From: DAOMNN01 sp050486545
GTDB taxonomy: Bacteria > Pseudomonadota > Gammaproteobacteria > Burkholderiales > Rhodocyclaceae
Assembly (NCBI GenBank): GCA_050486545.1
Contig: JBJHDM010000005.1
Location: 47,346 to 111,345 of the forward strand
Direction of reading: 5' to 3'
DNA: 64,000 nt
The notes under the pieces were generated by a model. The model was not told the origin of the DNA, did not search any database, and saw only the letters and a list, made by a program, of their open reading frames with translations. Below, piece after piece: positions 1 through 8,448 of the stretch. How positions within the stretch are numbered: position 1 is the first letter of the stretch; each line of letters begins with the position of its first letter. The position numbers and the translations under genes are program-made.

Positions 1-1507
1 GTCGGCCCGGCATCCACGCCCCTTCCGGATGTTCGCGCACAGGAAGCGAAACCTGTCCTTCGCGCCGTTGACCACCGGCTCCGGACGAAACCGACTCCGC
101 GACCGGCTTCCGAGGCACGAGAACATCCGTTGGGCCGGCCTCTCGTGCCGAAGCGGCACTTCCGACCTCACGGAAGCACAGCCAAAGCCACCCGCTCAGC
201 GTCCAGCCAAGCCATGCCGCGACACCGGCAATCCAGGGTGTCGTCGGATCCGGCCTCAAACCGGCCATGAAGAGCTTGCCCCCCTCCAGCAACAGGGCGA
301 GGGACACTGCTGCAAGCACGACGGCGCCCATTCCGGCCGGTCGCCCCCTGGGCCAGCCGCCGTGCCACCAGAGGAAGGCGAAGACCCCCATCGGCGCATA
401 CATCCAGAAATGGGCCATCACGCTGAACAGCGCTGTCGCCTCTGCAACGTAGTAGTGGTAGTAAAAGGGCAGCGGATTCAATGCCGCAAGCTTCGCACCG
501 GCCTCTTCCGGCACCAGCCGAAAACCGGCCCCACCGAGATTCAGTACGATGAGAACGAAGAGGTACGGCACGAACGCCACAAGCAAGGCGGTGCGAATCC
601 AGGGCGGAATCGCGAACGTCCTGGCTCCGTCAATCAGCCACCGCTGCCCGACCCAACTGCCCGCGACGACCCCCAAGGTCCGTGTCAGCGCGGCTGACCC
701 TTCGGCAATGCCGGACACGGTGAAGAACTGCGCAATTTCCAGCCCGAAACCGAACAACACGGCCAAGGCCATGGCCGGCCAGAAGGTTCCGGAAACCGGT
801 GCGGTCCGCCCTGCAAGACGCAACGCCAGCCAGAATCCGACCGGAATGCAGACCGCCGCATCGAGAAGGCGCAGCGCCAGGCAGCGCAGACCGCCATCGC
901 AGCCAGCCGGCGCCGTCACCACCCCCCAATGTCCCGAAGCAAGCTTGGTCCGGATCTCTTCGACCGACAGCAGGAGGTCAAACGGCAACAGCGTGGCCGC
1001 CGCATAGATCAACACATACAGACCAAGCACGGCACGTACCGCCCCGACGCCTCCGGCGCGTATCGCCGACCATTTGCTTCGAAGCGCATCGCCCAGCAGC
1101 AGCCAGACTGCCGCACCGGCCGCGCCACCGGCGAAGTTTCCGCTCATGTCGAGCAGTGACGGCGCTCGCCCGGGAATCCAGGACTGCAGGAACTCCACGG
1201 TCGCGGTCACGAACAGCGCCAGAACCCCTGCCGCCACTGCTCCGAGGAGGCGTGGCCCTGCTTGGGTCGCGCCGCGCGTCAGCCATGCTGCCCAGAAGAA
1301 CCCCAGCGGGAAGAACATGATGGCGTTGGCAATCCATTGCTGACGTGCACCGGGGTACATCACACCGAAACGCAGGGCGCGATAGGCATCGACGGCCTCG
1401 CCGAACGAAAGGGCGGAAAACCGGAAGTCGAAAGGCAACAAGGTCAGATAGACGACGCCCGCCAGCGAGATCCAGGCGGCTGCGGCGAGTCTGCCTTGCG
1501 TGCTCAT
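1..1507 (-). CDS. VanZ-like multi-pass membrane protein, 3' end outside window
   Basis: The frame is open from ATG at 1507 to the window edge without a stop, giving at least 502 residues; the C-terminus is missing. VanZ-type features are visible: a first membrane helix ending in LLPFDF (residues 20-28), a second copy of the same signature (ATLLPFDLL) near residue 170, and between them the pattern E-F-L-Q followed by PGR and LLDMSGN. Many further hydrophobic segments follow. VanZ family proteins are membrane proteins of unclear biochemical role and often sit in exosortase/EPS loci. The gene is 19 bases downstream of the hydrolase gene ending at 1527 on the same strand, so it probably closes the ACP-hydrolase operon. 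Family call is good; function is unknown. Confidence 0.75.
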   Translation of the reverse strand, partial: MSTQGRLAAAAWISLAGVVYLTLLPFDFRFSALSFGEAVDAYRALRFGVMYPGARQQWIANAIMFFPLGFFWAAWLTRGATQAGPRLLGAVAAGVLALFVTATVEFLQSWIPGRAPSLLDMSGNFAGGAAGAAVWLLLGDALRSKWSAIRAGGVGAVRAVLGLYVLIYAAATLLPFDLLLSVEEIRTKLASGHWGVVTAPAGCDGGLRCLALRLLDAAVCIPVGFWLALRLAGRTAPVSGTFWPAMALAVLFGFGLEIAQFFTVSGIAEGSAALTRTLGVVAGSWVGQRWLIDGARTFAIPPWIRTALLVAFVPYLFVLIVLNLGGAGFRLVPEEAGAKLAALNPLPFYYHYYVAEATALFSVMAHFWMYAPMGVFAFLWWHGGWPRGRPAGMGAVVLAAVSLALLLEGGKLFMAGLRPDPTTPWIAGVAAWLGWTLSGWLWLCFREVGSAASAREAGPTDVLVPRKPVAESVSSGAGGQRREGQVSLPVREHPEGAWMPGR

Positions 1508-1526
1508 GCCTGCGACCCGTATCCGG

Positions 1527-2387
1527 TCATGGCGCGTTTTCCGGCGGGCGTTCCGCCAATGCCGCGACCCACTCGCGACAACGTCGCGAGACGGCCTCAC
1601 GCGAGCGGCGGTCCGAGAAGGTGTGATCGGCCTCTTCCAGATGCATCGAAGCGGCCGAATCCAGCAAGGCCCGCCAGCGGGGATCGGTCGCCCCGAGGTC
1701 TTCGAACTCCCTCGCAACCTGATCGCGACCACTCAGCACGACCAGCATCGGCACGTTGGCCGCTTCGAGCGCCGCGGCCATCCGTACAGGCAAGCCCGCC
1801 TCCGACGTATCTGACCGGGCGCCTTGTGCGGCCTTCAGGTTGCGTCCCAGGCCACTCAGCGCAGACCGCAGGTTGACGCGCCCACCGAGCAGCTTCTTCC
1901 AGAACGCCAAGCCGAGGAGCCGTTTCCCGTAATAGTGCCGGACATAGGCCCGCGCCTCGATCGCCTCGGTCCTGACCCACGGGTTGAGAACGATCAGTCC
2001 GCAAACCCGGGCGTCGGTCGGCGCATAAAGGCTGGCCGCGCTGGCCCCGTCGCACAAGCCCCACAACACCACGTTCTCCAGCCCGGGGACCTCGGCCACG
2101 AAGGCATCGATTGCCGCGCGCAGATCGGCTGTCGCGCCGTCGAACGGGATCGGCGCGCCGGTCGAATCGCCCATGCCCCGGACGTCGAAGCGGAGGCAGG
2201 CCACACCCTGTGCAGCCAGATCGCGTGCCAGGAGCACGAACTGCCGATGGCTCCCGACGCGATATTGCGGCCCGCCGACCACCACCAGCACACCGACGGT
2301 CATCGCTTGGCCCGTCGGCTCGGCGAGGACCCCCACGAGCGCCTCGCCTTCGCAATCGAACAGGAGTGCGCGCTCGCGTACAGTCAT
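1527..2387 (-). CDS. Alpha/beta hydrolase 1, exosortase A system-associated
   Basis: A 286-residue alpha/beta hydrolase matching the exosortase A-associated hydrolase 1 type. The nucleophile elbow reads G-L-C-D-G (Cys112) in place of the usual G-x-S-x-G, as in dienelactone hydrolases. The acid is probably Asp222 (SGRDQ) and the base His255 (EADHTF), so a Cys-Asp-His triad is plausible. The start at 2387 is chosen because its ATG overlaps the stop of hydrolase 2 by four bases (ATGA), indicating translational coupling; a longer open frame upstream is only a shadow of the neighbour. It lies in an operon with an acyl carrier protein, which suggests a thioesterase or transferase acting on a carrier-bound acyl group. 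That role is inference. Confidence 0.85.
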   Translation of the reverse strand: MTVRERALLFDCEGEALVGVLAEPTGQAMTVGVLVVVGGPQYRVGSHRQFVLLARDLAAQGVACLRFDVRGMGDSTGAPIPFDGATADLRAAIDAFVAEVPGLENVVLWGLCDGASAASLYAPTDARVCGLIVLNPWVRTEAIEARAYVRHYYGKRLLGLAFWKKLLGGRVNLRSALSGLGRNLKAAQGARSDTSEAGLPVRMAAALEAANVPMLVVLSGRDQVAREFEDLGATDPRWRALLDSAASMHLEEADHTFSDRRSREAVSRRCREWVAALAERPPENAP

Positions 2388-3202
2388 TGCACAATCGCGG
2401 ACAGCGCCCGGACCGAATGCTCGATGAGGACGGGAACGTTCTCGATCTCCTGCGTCTGCCAGAAGCCCACCCCGTGCACCACATCCAGTTCCACCGACAG
2501 GCCGCGGCCCCGCCACTCGGCTGCCAGTGCCGAAGCCGCCGCGGACGGCTTCGGCCCGTCGGCGGAAGTCACCTCGAGCACGGCGATGCGCGGCCCGAGA
2601 CGTTCGGGCACCTGCAGCGTCGAACGTACCATGCCCTCCACCAGCGACGGCGACAGGGTGTAGCCGGCCACTTCGACCGCTTCCCCGGCCTCGATGCGTG
2701 CCTTGAGTTCGCCCAGTACCGCCCGACCATCGGACTCGTCGAGCCAACTCGCCGCAGCGGCAAGCCTCAGGAAGCGGTGCAGGCAGTCACGCCCCCGGGT
2801 CAGCGGCTGCCAAAGCAGCATGGCATCGCAATCCCCCCCCGCGGCCATCCAGTCCGAAGCCAGCAGACTCCCTGCACGCAGCGACCAGATCACAAGCGGC
2901 CCGGCACAATGGCTGCGCAACCAGTCCCGGCCGAGCGACAGATCGTCGATCCAGTCCTGCCAAGCGGCATCCCCGAAATCGCCGGAACTGTCGCCACAGC
3001 CAAAGCCGTCGACCTGCAGGACCAGCCACCCGTGCGCAGCGAACGCGCGGGCGGCCAGAGCAGCCATCCGCCTCGACTTGTTCAGCTCCTCGGCGAACGG
3101 ATGGACATACAGCACTGCACCGACCGGCTCCCCGGCAGGATGGGTTGCCAGGCAAAAGCGGCTTCCGACGGAAGCCTTCAGAAAGAACGCATCCCGGGCC
3201 AA
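2384..3202 (-). CDS. Alpha/beta hydrolase 2, exosortase A system-associated
   Basis: A 272-residue alpha/beta-hydrolase-fold protein of the exosortase A-associated hydrolase 2 type. The N-terminal half has the HPFAEELNKSRR and VDGFGCGDSSGDFG signatures of the oxyanion and early strand regions. The expected nucleophile elbow reads W-S-L-R-A-G, in which I cannot place a normal Ser or Cys nucleophile, so catalysis is uncertain. A possible acid/base region is near VVHGVGFWQTQEIEN at the C-terminus. It follows the acyl carrier protein gene by 12 bases and overlaps hydrolase 1 by four. The two hydrolases may act as a pair, one catalytic and one structural; that is inference. Confidence 0.85.
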   Translation of the reverse strand: MARDAFFLKASVGSRFCLATHPAGEPVGAVLYVHPFAEELNKSRRMAALAARAFAAHGWLVLQVDGFGCGDSSGDFGDAAWQDWIDDLSLGRDWLRSHCAGPLVIWSLRAGSLLASDWMAAGGDCDAMLLWQPLTRGRDCLHRFLRLAAAASWLDESDGRAVLGELKARIEAGEAVEVAGYTLSPSLVEGMVRSTLQVPERLGPRIAVLEVTSADGPKPSAAASALAAEWRGRGLSVELDVVHGVGFWQTQEIENVPVLIEHSVRALSAIVQ

Positions 3203-3214
3203 GGTCGCGCCGCG

Positions 3215-3463
3215 TCAGCCCTGCTTGCCTTCCACGAAAGCAACCAGGGTGCCGACGTTTGCAAAAGTGGATCCGTCGATCTCGTCGTCCTCGACGAAGA
3301 AATCGAAACGCTCCTCGAGGACGTTGATCAGGCCCACTACCGCCATCGAATCGAGCTCGGGCAAGGCGCCCAGCAGCGGCGTATCCAGATCGAACGCACT
3401 TGCCCGTCCATCGAGGCTCAGCACTTCGTCGAGAATGGCCAGCACTTCCTTCTTGATGTCCAA
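3215..3463 (-). CDS. Acyl carrier protein
   Basis: An 82-residue acidic four-helix carrier protein. The phosphopantetheine attachment motif is ELDSMAV with Ser39 as the predicted site. Length and acidity fit a stand-alone ACP. It is the first gene of a minus-strand operon with hydrolase 2, hydrolase 1 and the VanZ-like gene. The divergent plus-strand group encodes an AMP-forming ligase and a PLP decarboxylase. This is the usual gene set of exosortase A loci in betaproteobacteria. The likely job is to carry an acyl or aminoacyl group that is modified and then transferred to a surface glycan; the cargo is not known. Confidence 0.88.
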   Translation of the reverse strand: MDIKKEVLAILDEVLSLDGRASAFDLDTPLLGALPELDSMAVVGLINVLEERFDFFVEDDEIDGSTFANVGTLVAFVEGKQG

Positions 3464-3535
3464 AATCTTCCACTCCGAACCGGATCATCGAAAGCCGCGG
3501 CGAAGCAGGTCCCGCCCCGGCGTCATAGGATTGCT

Positions 3536-3541
3536 ATTATA
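3536..3541 (-). promoter_or_regulatory. Candidate -10 box of the ACP-hydrolase operon
   Basis: Read on the minus strand this is a perfect TATAAT, 72 bases upstream of the ACP start. No convincing -35 hexamer stands 16-18 bases further upstream, so an activator or a different sigma factor may be involved. It lies in the divergent gap to the glycosyltransferase at 3632. Confidence 0.35.
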
Positions 3542-3631
3542 GGGTCACCCGGAAGCGCCTACACCCGCGCATTCGGTCACGCGCCCCGGCGCGATCTTCG
3601 CACAGCTTTTCGGCAGGAGCCCAGGACAACG

Positions 3632-4876
3632 ATGAGACGCGTGCTGATGATCGCATACCACTTCCCGCCGCTGGCGGGGAGCAGCGGCATCCAGCGCACC
3701 TTGCAGTTCGTTCGCCACCTGCCCGCGCTTGGCTGGCAACCGACCGTGCTCACCGCACATCCACGCGCGTACGAGCGAACCGGTGGCGACCTGCTCGACG
3801 ACGTGCCGGATGGCACACGCGTCATTCGCGCGCAGGCATGGGATACGGCCCGTCACTTTGCGCTGATGCATCGCTACCCGCGGTTTCTCGCTCTTCCCGA
3901 TCGCTGGATTTCGTGGTGGCTGGGAGCCGTACCGGAAGGGCTGGCGGAGATCCGGCGCCACCGTCCGGACGCCCTGTGGTCGACCTACCCCGTCGCGACC
4001 GCCCACTGCATCGCCCGTACGCTGTCCAGGCGATCCGGGATCCCATGGGTCGCCGACTTCCGCGATCCGATGGCGCAGGAGGGCTACCCGAGCGAACCCG
4101 CCCAGTGGAGAAGTTTCCAGCGGGTCGAGCGTGCGACGGTGGAACAGGCACGATTCATGACCTTCACCGCCCCGGGAGCGGTCACGCTTTACCGGCAACG
4201 CTACCCCGGACGTTCCGAACGGATCCAGCTGATCGAGAACGGCTGGGAAGAGGCTCCCGCGCTGGCCTGTGATCGACCCGGACCGCTCGCACCGGGCAAG
4301 CGGACGCTGCTCCACAGCGGCATCGTCTATCCGAGCGAGCGCGACCCCACCCGGCTCATGGAAGCGCTCGCTGCGCTGAAGGCCCGTCACCCTGCCGTCT
4401 ATGCACGCCTTTCCCTCCGCTTCCGGGCACCCGTCCATGCCGAACTGCTGCATACACTCGCCACCCGCTTCGAGGTCGAATCGGCGGTCGAGATCCTGCC
4501 GCCGATGGGCTACCGGGATGCACAGGCGGAGATGCACGCGGCCGACGGCCTGCTTCTTCTCCAGGCCGCCAACTGCAACGAGCAGATTCCCGCGAAGTTC
4601 TACGAATATCTCGCCGCACGGCGCCCCCTGCTCGCACTCACCGATCCGGCCGGCGACACGGCGAAAGCCGTCCTTGCCGCCGGCATCGACGCGATGGCCC
4701 CCCTCGACCGAACCGAGGCGATTGCCGAACTTCTGCTGCGCTTCATGGCCGAACCGACGCTCGGTACGATGGCCGACGAAGCGACGATCGCGGGAGCCTC
4801 GCGCAGGTCCCGCGCAACCCAACTGGCAGAACTGCTCGATCTTGCCGTCTCCACGACCCCGACGATCGAAACCTGA
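3632..4876 (+). CDS. Glycosyltransferase (GT4-like, GT-B fold)
   Basis: A 414-residue GT-B glycosyltransferase. The N-terminal acceptor domain opens with YHFPPLAGSSGIQR, a signature shared with many family 4-type enzymes of EPS loci. The middle carries ADFRDPM, and the C-terminal domain has the donor-binding region IPAKFYEYLAARRPLLAL. The ATG at 3632 is chosen because it has AGGAG (3615-3619) upstream and begins directly with the first beta strand; the open frame extends far upstream but has no coding logic there. The gene heads the plus-strand group, and the next start is one base after this stop. The sugar donor is not predictable. A second enzyme with the same opening signature is at 28195. 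Confidence 0.85.
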   Translation: MRRVLMIAYHFPPLAGSSGIQRTLQFVRHLPALGWQPTVLTAHPRAYERTGGDLLDDVPDGTRVIRAQAWDTARHFALMHRYPRFLALPDRWISWWLGAVPEGLAEIRRHRPDALWSTYPVATAHCIARTLSRRSGIPWVADFRDPMAQEGYPSEPAQWRSFQRVERATVEQARFMTFTAPGAVTLYRQRYPGRSERIQLIENGWEEAPALACDRPGPLAPGKRTLLHSGIVYPSERDPTRLMEALAALKARHPAVYARLSLRFRAPVHAELLHTLATRFEVESAVEILPPMGYRDAQAEMHAADGLLLLQAANCNEQIPAKFYEYLAARRPLLALTDPAGDTAKAVLAAGIDAMAPLDRTEAIAELLLRFMAEPTLGTMADEATIAGASRRSRATQLAELLDLAVSTTPTIET

Positions 4877-4877
4877 C

Positions 4878-5963
4878 ATGTCCGACGACCCGCCTGTCGA
4901 CGCGCTCACGCACGCTTCACCCGCCATCGACCCCCACCGCACGCGCGAATGGTTCGAGCTCCTGATTCGCACCGTCCTGCCGCACGGCACGGCCGTTCAC
5001 TGGCTGCCGGTCGCATCCGCGACACGGCCCGATGCCTCGCTGCTGCCGATGATGCGTTTGCCGCGGACGCCATGGAAGCTGGAGTCTCTCGCCACCTTCT
5101 ACACTCCGATCTTCGGACCGATCGATGAAGCGTTGGTCGACGAACAGGCATTGCTCGACATCTTCCGCAACTTGAGAAACAACCGCGAACGTCCGATCGA
5201 TCTCATCGACCTCTCACCGCTCTGCCCGGACGGGCGCTTCTATCCGCTTGCCCTGCAGGCCCTGCGCCAAGCGGGATGGATCGTTCAGCCGTACTTCCGC
5301 TTCGGCAACTGGTATGCGCGCCCCCACACACCGGGCTTCGAGGCCTACCTGTCCGAACGCCCCTCGGCCCTGCGCAACACGATCCGACGGGCACAGGGCC
5401 GACTCGAGCGCCGCGGCGGGTTGTCGATGCAGATCCATACGCGCCCAGGCCCCGAGCTCGAACGCGCCATCGCCGACTACGAGCACGTATATCGGCGTAG
5501 CTGGAAACGCCCCGAGCCGCACCCGCAGTTCATCCCCGAGCTGTGCCGGCTGGCGGCCGCCCAGGGCTGGCTCAGACTCGGGGTCGCAAGACTGGACCGG
5601 CACCCCATCGCCGCACAACTATGGCTGGTCGCAGGAGGCCGGGCACAGATCGCCAAGCTCGCCTACGACCCGGAGCATCGCAACCTGTCCATCGGCACCG
5701 TGCTGACCGCCCATCTCATGCAACACGTCCTGGATTGCGACCGGGTTGGCGAGATCGACTACCTGATCGGCGACGACGCCTACAAGAAGGACTGGATGCC
5801 CTCGCGGCGCGAGCGCCTGGGCCTCGTTGCGTTCCACCCGGCCCGCGTCCGCGGGCTGGCCCATGCCGCACGTCATTTTGCCGGGTGGCTGTGGCGGCAC
5901 ATGCGCCCGTCCTCCGGCACCGGCGGCGGACGCACCCCCCCGGCCGGCCGCGAGCAAACCTGA
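4878..5963 (+). CDS. GNAT/FemAB-like acyltransferase
   Basis: A 361-residue protein with the double-GNAT layout seen in FemAB- and CelD-like acyltransferases. The C-terminal acetyltransferase domain (about residues 180-310) contains LRLGVARLDRHPIAAQLW and ends in the strand-helix pattern EIDYLIGDDAYKKDW, typical of EPS-associated GNAT proteins. It probably adds an acyl or aminoacyl group to a polysaccharide precursor in the cytoplasm. The start at 4878 is one base after the preceding stop, so the gene is coupled to the glycosyltransferase. The C-terminus is Gly/Pro-rich and unordered. Substrate unknown. Confidence 0.75.
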   Translation: MSDDPPVDALTHASPAIDPHRTREWFELLIRTVLPHGTAVHWLPVASATRPDASLLPMMRLPRTPWKLESLATFYTPIFGPIDEALVDEQALLDIFRNLRNNRERPIDLIDLSPLCPDGRFYPLALQALRQAGWIVQPYFRFGNWYARPHTPGFEAYLSERPSALRNTIRRAQGRLERRGGLSMQIHTRPGPELERAIADYEHVYRRSWKRPEPHPQFIPELCRLAAAQGWLRLGVARLDRHPIAAQLWLVAGGRAQIAKLAYDPEHRNLSIGTVLTAHLMQHVLDCDRVGEIDYLIGDDAYKKDWMPSRRERLGLVAFHPARVRGLAHAARHFAGWLWRHMRPSSGTGGGRTPPAGREQT

Positions 5964-6054
5964 ACGATGGCTGGATATGCATTCGCCGTGATGTCCTGAT
6001 ACATTAAGTGCGCGCCGGCCCCTCGGCCCCGCCGCGCGTATTCGGAAGACTTGC

Positions 6055-7653
6055 ATGAACGCAACCTACCTCCTGCACCACCTCGTCGCGGCTTCGGCAA
6101 CCCGGAGTCCGCAGGCGTGCGCACTAAGCTTCGGCGAGACGCACCGCAGCTACGAAGGGCTGCACGACGACGTCACGCGTCTGGCTTCGGGACTCATGGC
6201 ACTCGGGATCGCCCCTTCCGAACGCATCGCGGTCTACCTCGACAAACGCCCCGAAACCGTCATTGCCTTCTTCGGGGCCAGCGCCGCCGGGGCCGTCTTC
6301 GTGCCGGTCAATCCGATCCTCAAGCCCGAGCAGGTCGCCTATATCCTGCGCGACTGCAACGTCCGCGTGCTGGTCACGTCCGCGGAGCGCTTCGACGCCC
6401 TGGGCGACGCGCTCGCCGCCTGCCACGACCTGCGCCATGTCGTCCTCACCGGCACGGCAGGCGAGCGCCGCGCGGTGGCCGGCACATCGATCCACGCCTG
6501 GGCGACCCTGCTCGATGCGCCGCTCCGCAGCGGGCACCGCGGCATCGACACCGACATGGCTGCGATCCTCTACACCTCCGGAAGCACGGGCCAGCCCAAG
6601 GGCGTAGTGCTTTCCCACCGCAACATGGTCACCGGGGCGAAGAGCGTTGCGCACTACCTCGAGAACCGTCCCGACGATACGCTTCTGGCCGCATTGCCGC
6701 TGTCGTTCGATGCGGGCTTTTCCCAGCTCACCACCGCCTTTCACTCCGGCGCACGCGTCGTCCTCCTGAACTACCTGATGCCACGTGACGTCCTCAAGGC
6801 GGTCGTAACCGAGCGGGTAAGCGGGCTGACGGCCGTACCGCCCCTGTGGATCCAGTTGTCCCGACTCGAATGGCCGGAGTCCGTTTCCAAACACCTCCGC
6901 TATATCGCCAATACGGGCGGCCGGATGCCGCGGGAGACGCTCGACCGGCTGCGCGGGATGCTGCCCCACACGCGCCCTTACCTGATGTACGGCTTGACCG
7001 AAGCTTTTCGTGCGACCTTCCTCCCGCCTGAAGAGGTCGACCGCAGACCCGATTCGATCGGCAAGGCGATTCCCAACGCCGAGGTCCTGGTCCTGCGCGA
7101 GGACGGCAGCCCCTGCGCGCCGAACGAGCCGGGTGAGCTCGTCCAGCGCGGCGCACTCGTCGCCCTGGGCTACTGGAACGACCCGGACAAGACCGCCGAG
7201 CGCTTCAAGCCGTTGCCGGCCAATGCCCCGGGCCGCCAGACCGGCCTCGTCCTGCCCGAGATTGCGGTTTTTTCCGGAGATACGGTCCGTACGGACGACG
7301 AAGGCTACCTGTACTTCATCGGACGGCGCGACGAGATGATCAAGACCTCGGGCTATCGGGTCAGCCCGACCGAGGTCGAGGAAATCCTGTACGCGACCCG
7401 ACTCGTCGGCGAATGCGCCGCCTTCGGCATCCCGCACGAAACCCTGGGCCAGGTCATCGGCGTCGTCGCCACCGCACCGGCCGAAGGCGCACTCGACCTG
7501 GCCGGGCTGATGGCCGAATGCCGGGCGCGCATGCCCGCCTACATGGTTCCTTCGCGAATCGATCCCCACCCCGGACCGCTGCCGCGCAACCCGAACGGCA
7601 AGATCGACCGCAAGGCCCTGTCGGCCGCCATCACGTATGAGAACGGGTCCTAG
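6055..7653 (+). CDS. AMP-forming acyl-CoA/aminoacyl ligase, exosortase A-associated
   Basis: A 532-residue member of the ANL adenylating superfamily that matches the exosortase A-associated acyl-CoA ligase group. The AMP-binding P-loop ILYTSGSTGQPKG lies near residues 170-183. The A5-type motif YGLTEAFR follows, then IKTSGYRVSPTEVEE near 426 and the C-terminal catalytic lysine in NPNGKIDRKAL near 516. It activates a carboxylate as adenylate and passes it to a thiol. Given a free-standing ACP (3215) and a PLP decarboxylase (8449) nearby, the thiol may be the ACP pantetheine arm and the acid an amino acid; that is inference. The stop is five bases before the methyltransferase start. Confidence 0.88.
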   Translation: MNATYLLHHLVAASATRSPQACALSFGETHRSYEGLHDDVTRLASGLMALGIAPSERIAVYLDKRPETVIAFFGASAAGAVFVPVNPILKPEQVAYILRDCNVRVLVTSAERFDALGDALAACHDLRHVVLTGTAGERRAVAGTSIHAWATLLDAPLRSGHRGIDTDMAAILYTSGSTGQPKGVVLSHRNMVTGAKSVAHYLENRPDDTLLAALPLSFDAGFSQLTTAFHSGARVVLLNYLMPRDVLKAVVTERVSGLTAVPPLWIQLSRLEWPESVSKHLRYIANTGGRMPRETLDRLRGMLPHTRPYLMYGLTEAFRATFLPPEEVDRRPDSIGKAIPNAEVLVLREDGSPCAPNEPGELVQRGALVALGYWNDPDKTAERFKPLPANAPGRQTGLVLPEIAVFSGDTVRTDDEGYLYFIGRRDEMIKTSGYRVSPTEVEEILYATRLVGECAAFGIPHETLGQVIGVVATAPAEGALDLAGLMAECRARMPAYMVPSRIDPHPGPLPRNPNGKIDRKALSAAITYENGS

Positions 7654-7658
7654 GATCG

Positions 7659-8390
7659 ATGGGACGACCACGGTTCGAGGAACTCTGGCGCAAGCGTTTC
7701 ACCGAACGCGGCCTGACGCTCGATGACGACGCGGGAATCGCTGGCTGGAGCGAGAGCGGGCTCGAAACCCGGTTGCGGCACTTTCGCCGGTTGTGGACCG
7801 GCGCCCGACCCGGATCGCTGTGGTTCGACATCGGCTGCGGCGCCGGGAGCTACAGTCGCACGCTGGCCGCGGAAGGACTCGAGGTCGTCGGAGTCGATTA
7901 TTCGCAACCGAGCATCGCCAAGGCACGCTCGCGCAGCCCGGAGGTTGCCGGCTGGATCGTCGGCGACGCAACCCGCCTCCCGATTCGAACCGGAAGCGCC
8001 GACGGCATCCTGTGTTTCGGCGTGCTCCAGGCGCTGAGCGGATCCGACCGGGCGCTTGCCGAGATGGCCGGGGCCTTGAAGCCCGGCGGGGCGCTCTGGG
8101 TCGATGCGCTCAATGCGCACTGCCTCCCGCACCGGATCACCATGCTCCTGCGCCGGCCAACCCGGCTACGCTACGAAACCGCGAACGGGATCGTGAAGAC
8201 CCTGCACGCGCACGGACTGGAGGCCACCGTGCATTGGGTTCCGATCATGCCGGCACGCCTGCATCGTCTACAGTCCCTGTTCGAGTCCGCCTGGGTCCGC
8301 TGGCTGCTGCGCTCCGTGCCGCCACTGGGTGCGCTGCTGAGTCACTCGATTCTCGTCATTGCCGCCAAGCCATGCCGCACGACCGACTGA
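7659..8390 (+). CDS. SAM-dependent methyltransferase (class I)
   Basis: A 243-residue class I methyltransferase. Motif I is WFDIGCGAGSYS (residues 55-66), the acidic end of strand 2 is VVGVDYSQPSI, motif II lies near GWIVGDATRLP, and motif III is LKPGGALWVDALN. The C-terminal part (HPHRI, LLRRPTRLRYETANGIVK) resembles small-molecule or sugar methyltransferases. It starts five bases after the ligase stop, so both are one transcription unit. It may methylate a sugar or the acyl intermediate of this cluster; the substrate is not known. Confidence 0.8.
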   Translation: MGRPRFEELWRKRFTERGLTLDDDAGIAGWSESGLETRLRHFRRLWTGARPGSLWFDIGCGAGSYSRTLAAEGLEVVGVDYSQPSIAKARSRSPEVAGWIVGDATRLPIRTGSADGILCFGVLQALSGSDRALAEMAGALKPGGALWVDALNAHCLPHRITMLLRRPTRLRYETANGIVKTLHAHGLEATVHWVPIMPARLHRLQSLFESAWVRWLLRSVPPLGALLSHSILVIAAKPCRTTD

Positions 8391-8448
8391 AAACCGGTAC
8401 ATTGACCGTAGAGCCTGCGCTTCGCCCCTCAAGGAAGGCACGCCCCTC

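Noticed and set aside
2111..3631. Long plus-strand open frame leading into the glycosyltransferase at 3632
   Set aside because: It runs antisense to the hydrolase and ACP genes, has no family features before residue 1 of the glycosyltransferase and reflects high GC.
6010..6040. Sigma-54 promoter before the acyl-CoA ligase
   Set aside because: GG and GC are ten bases apart near 5972, but the flanking bases do not match the TGGCAC/TTGC consensus.
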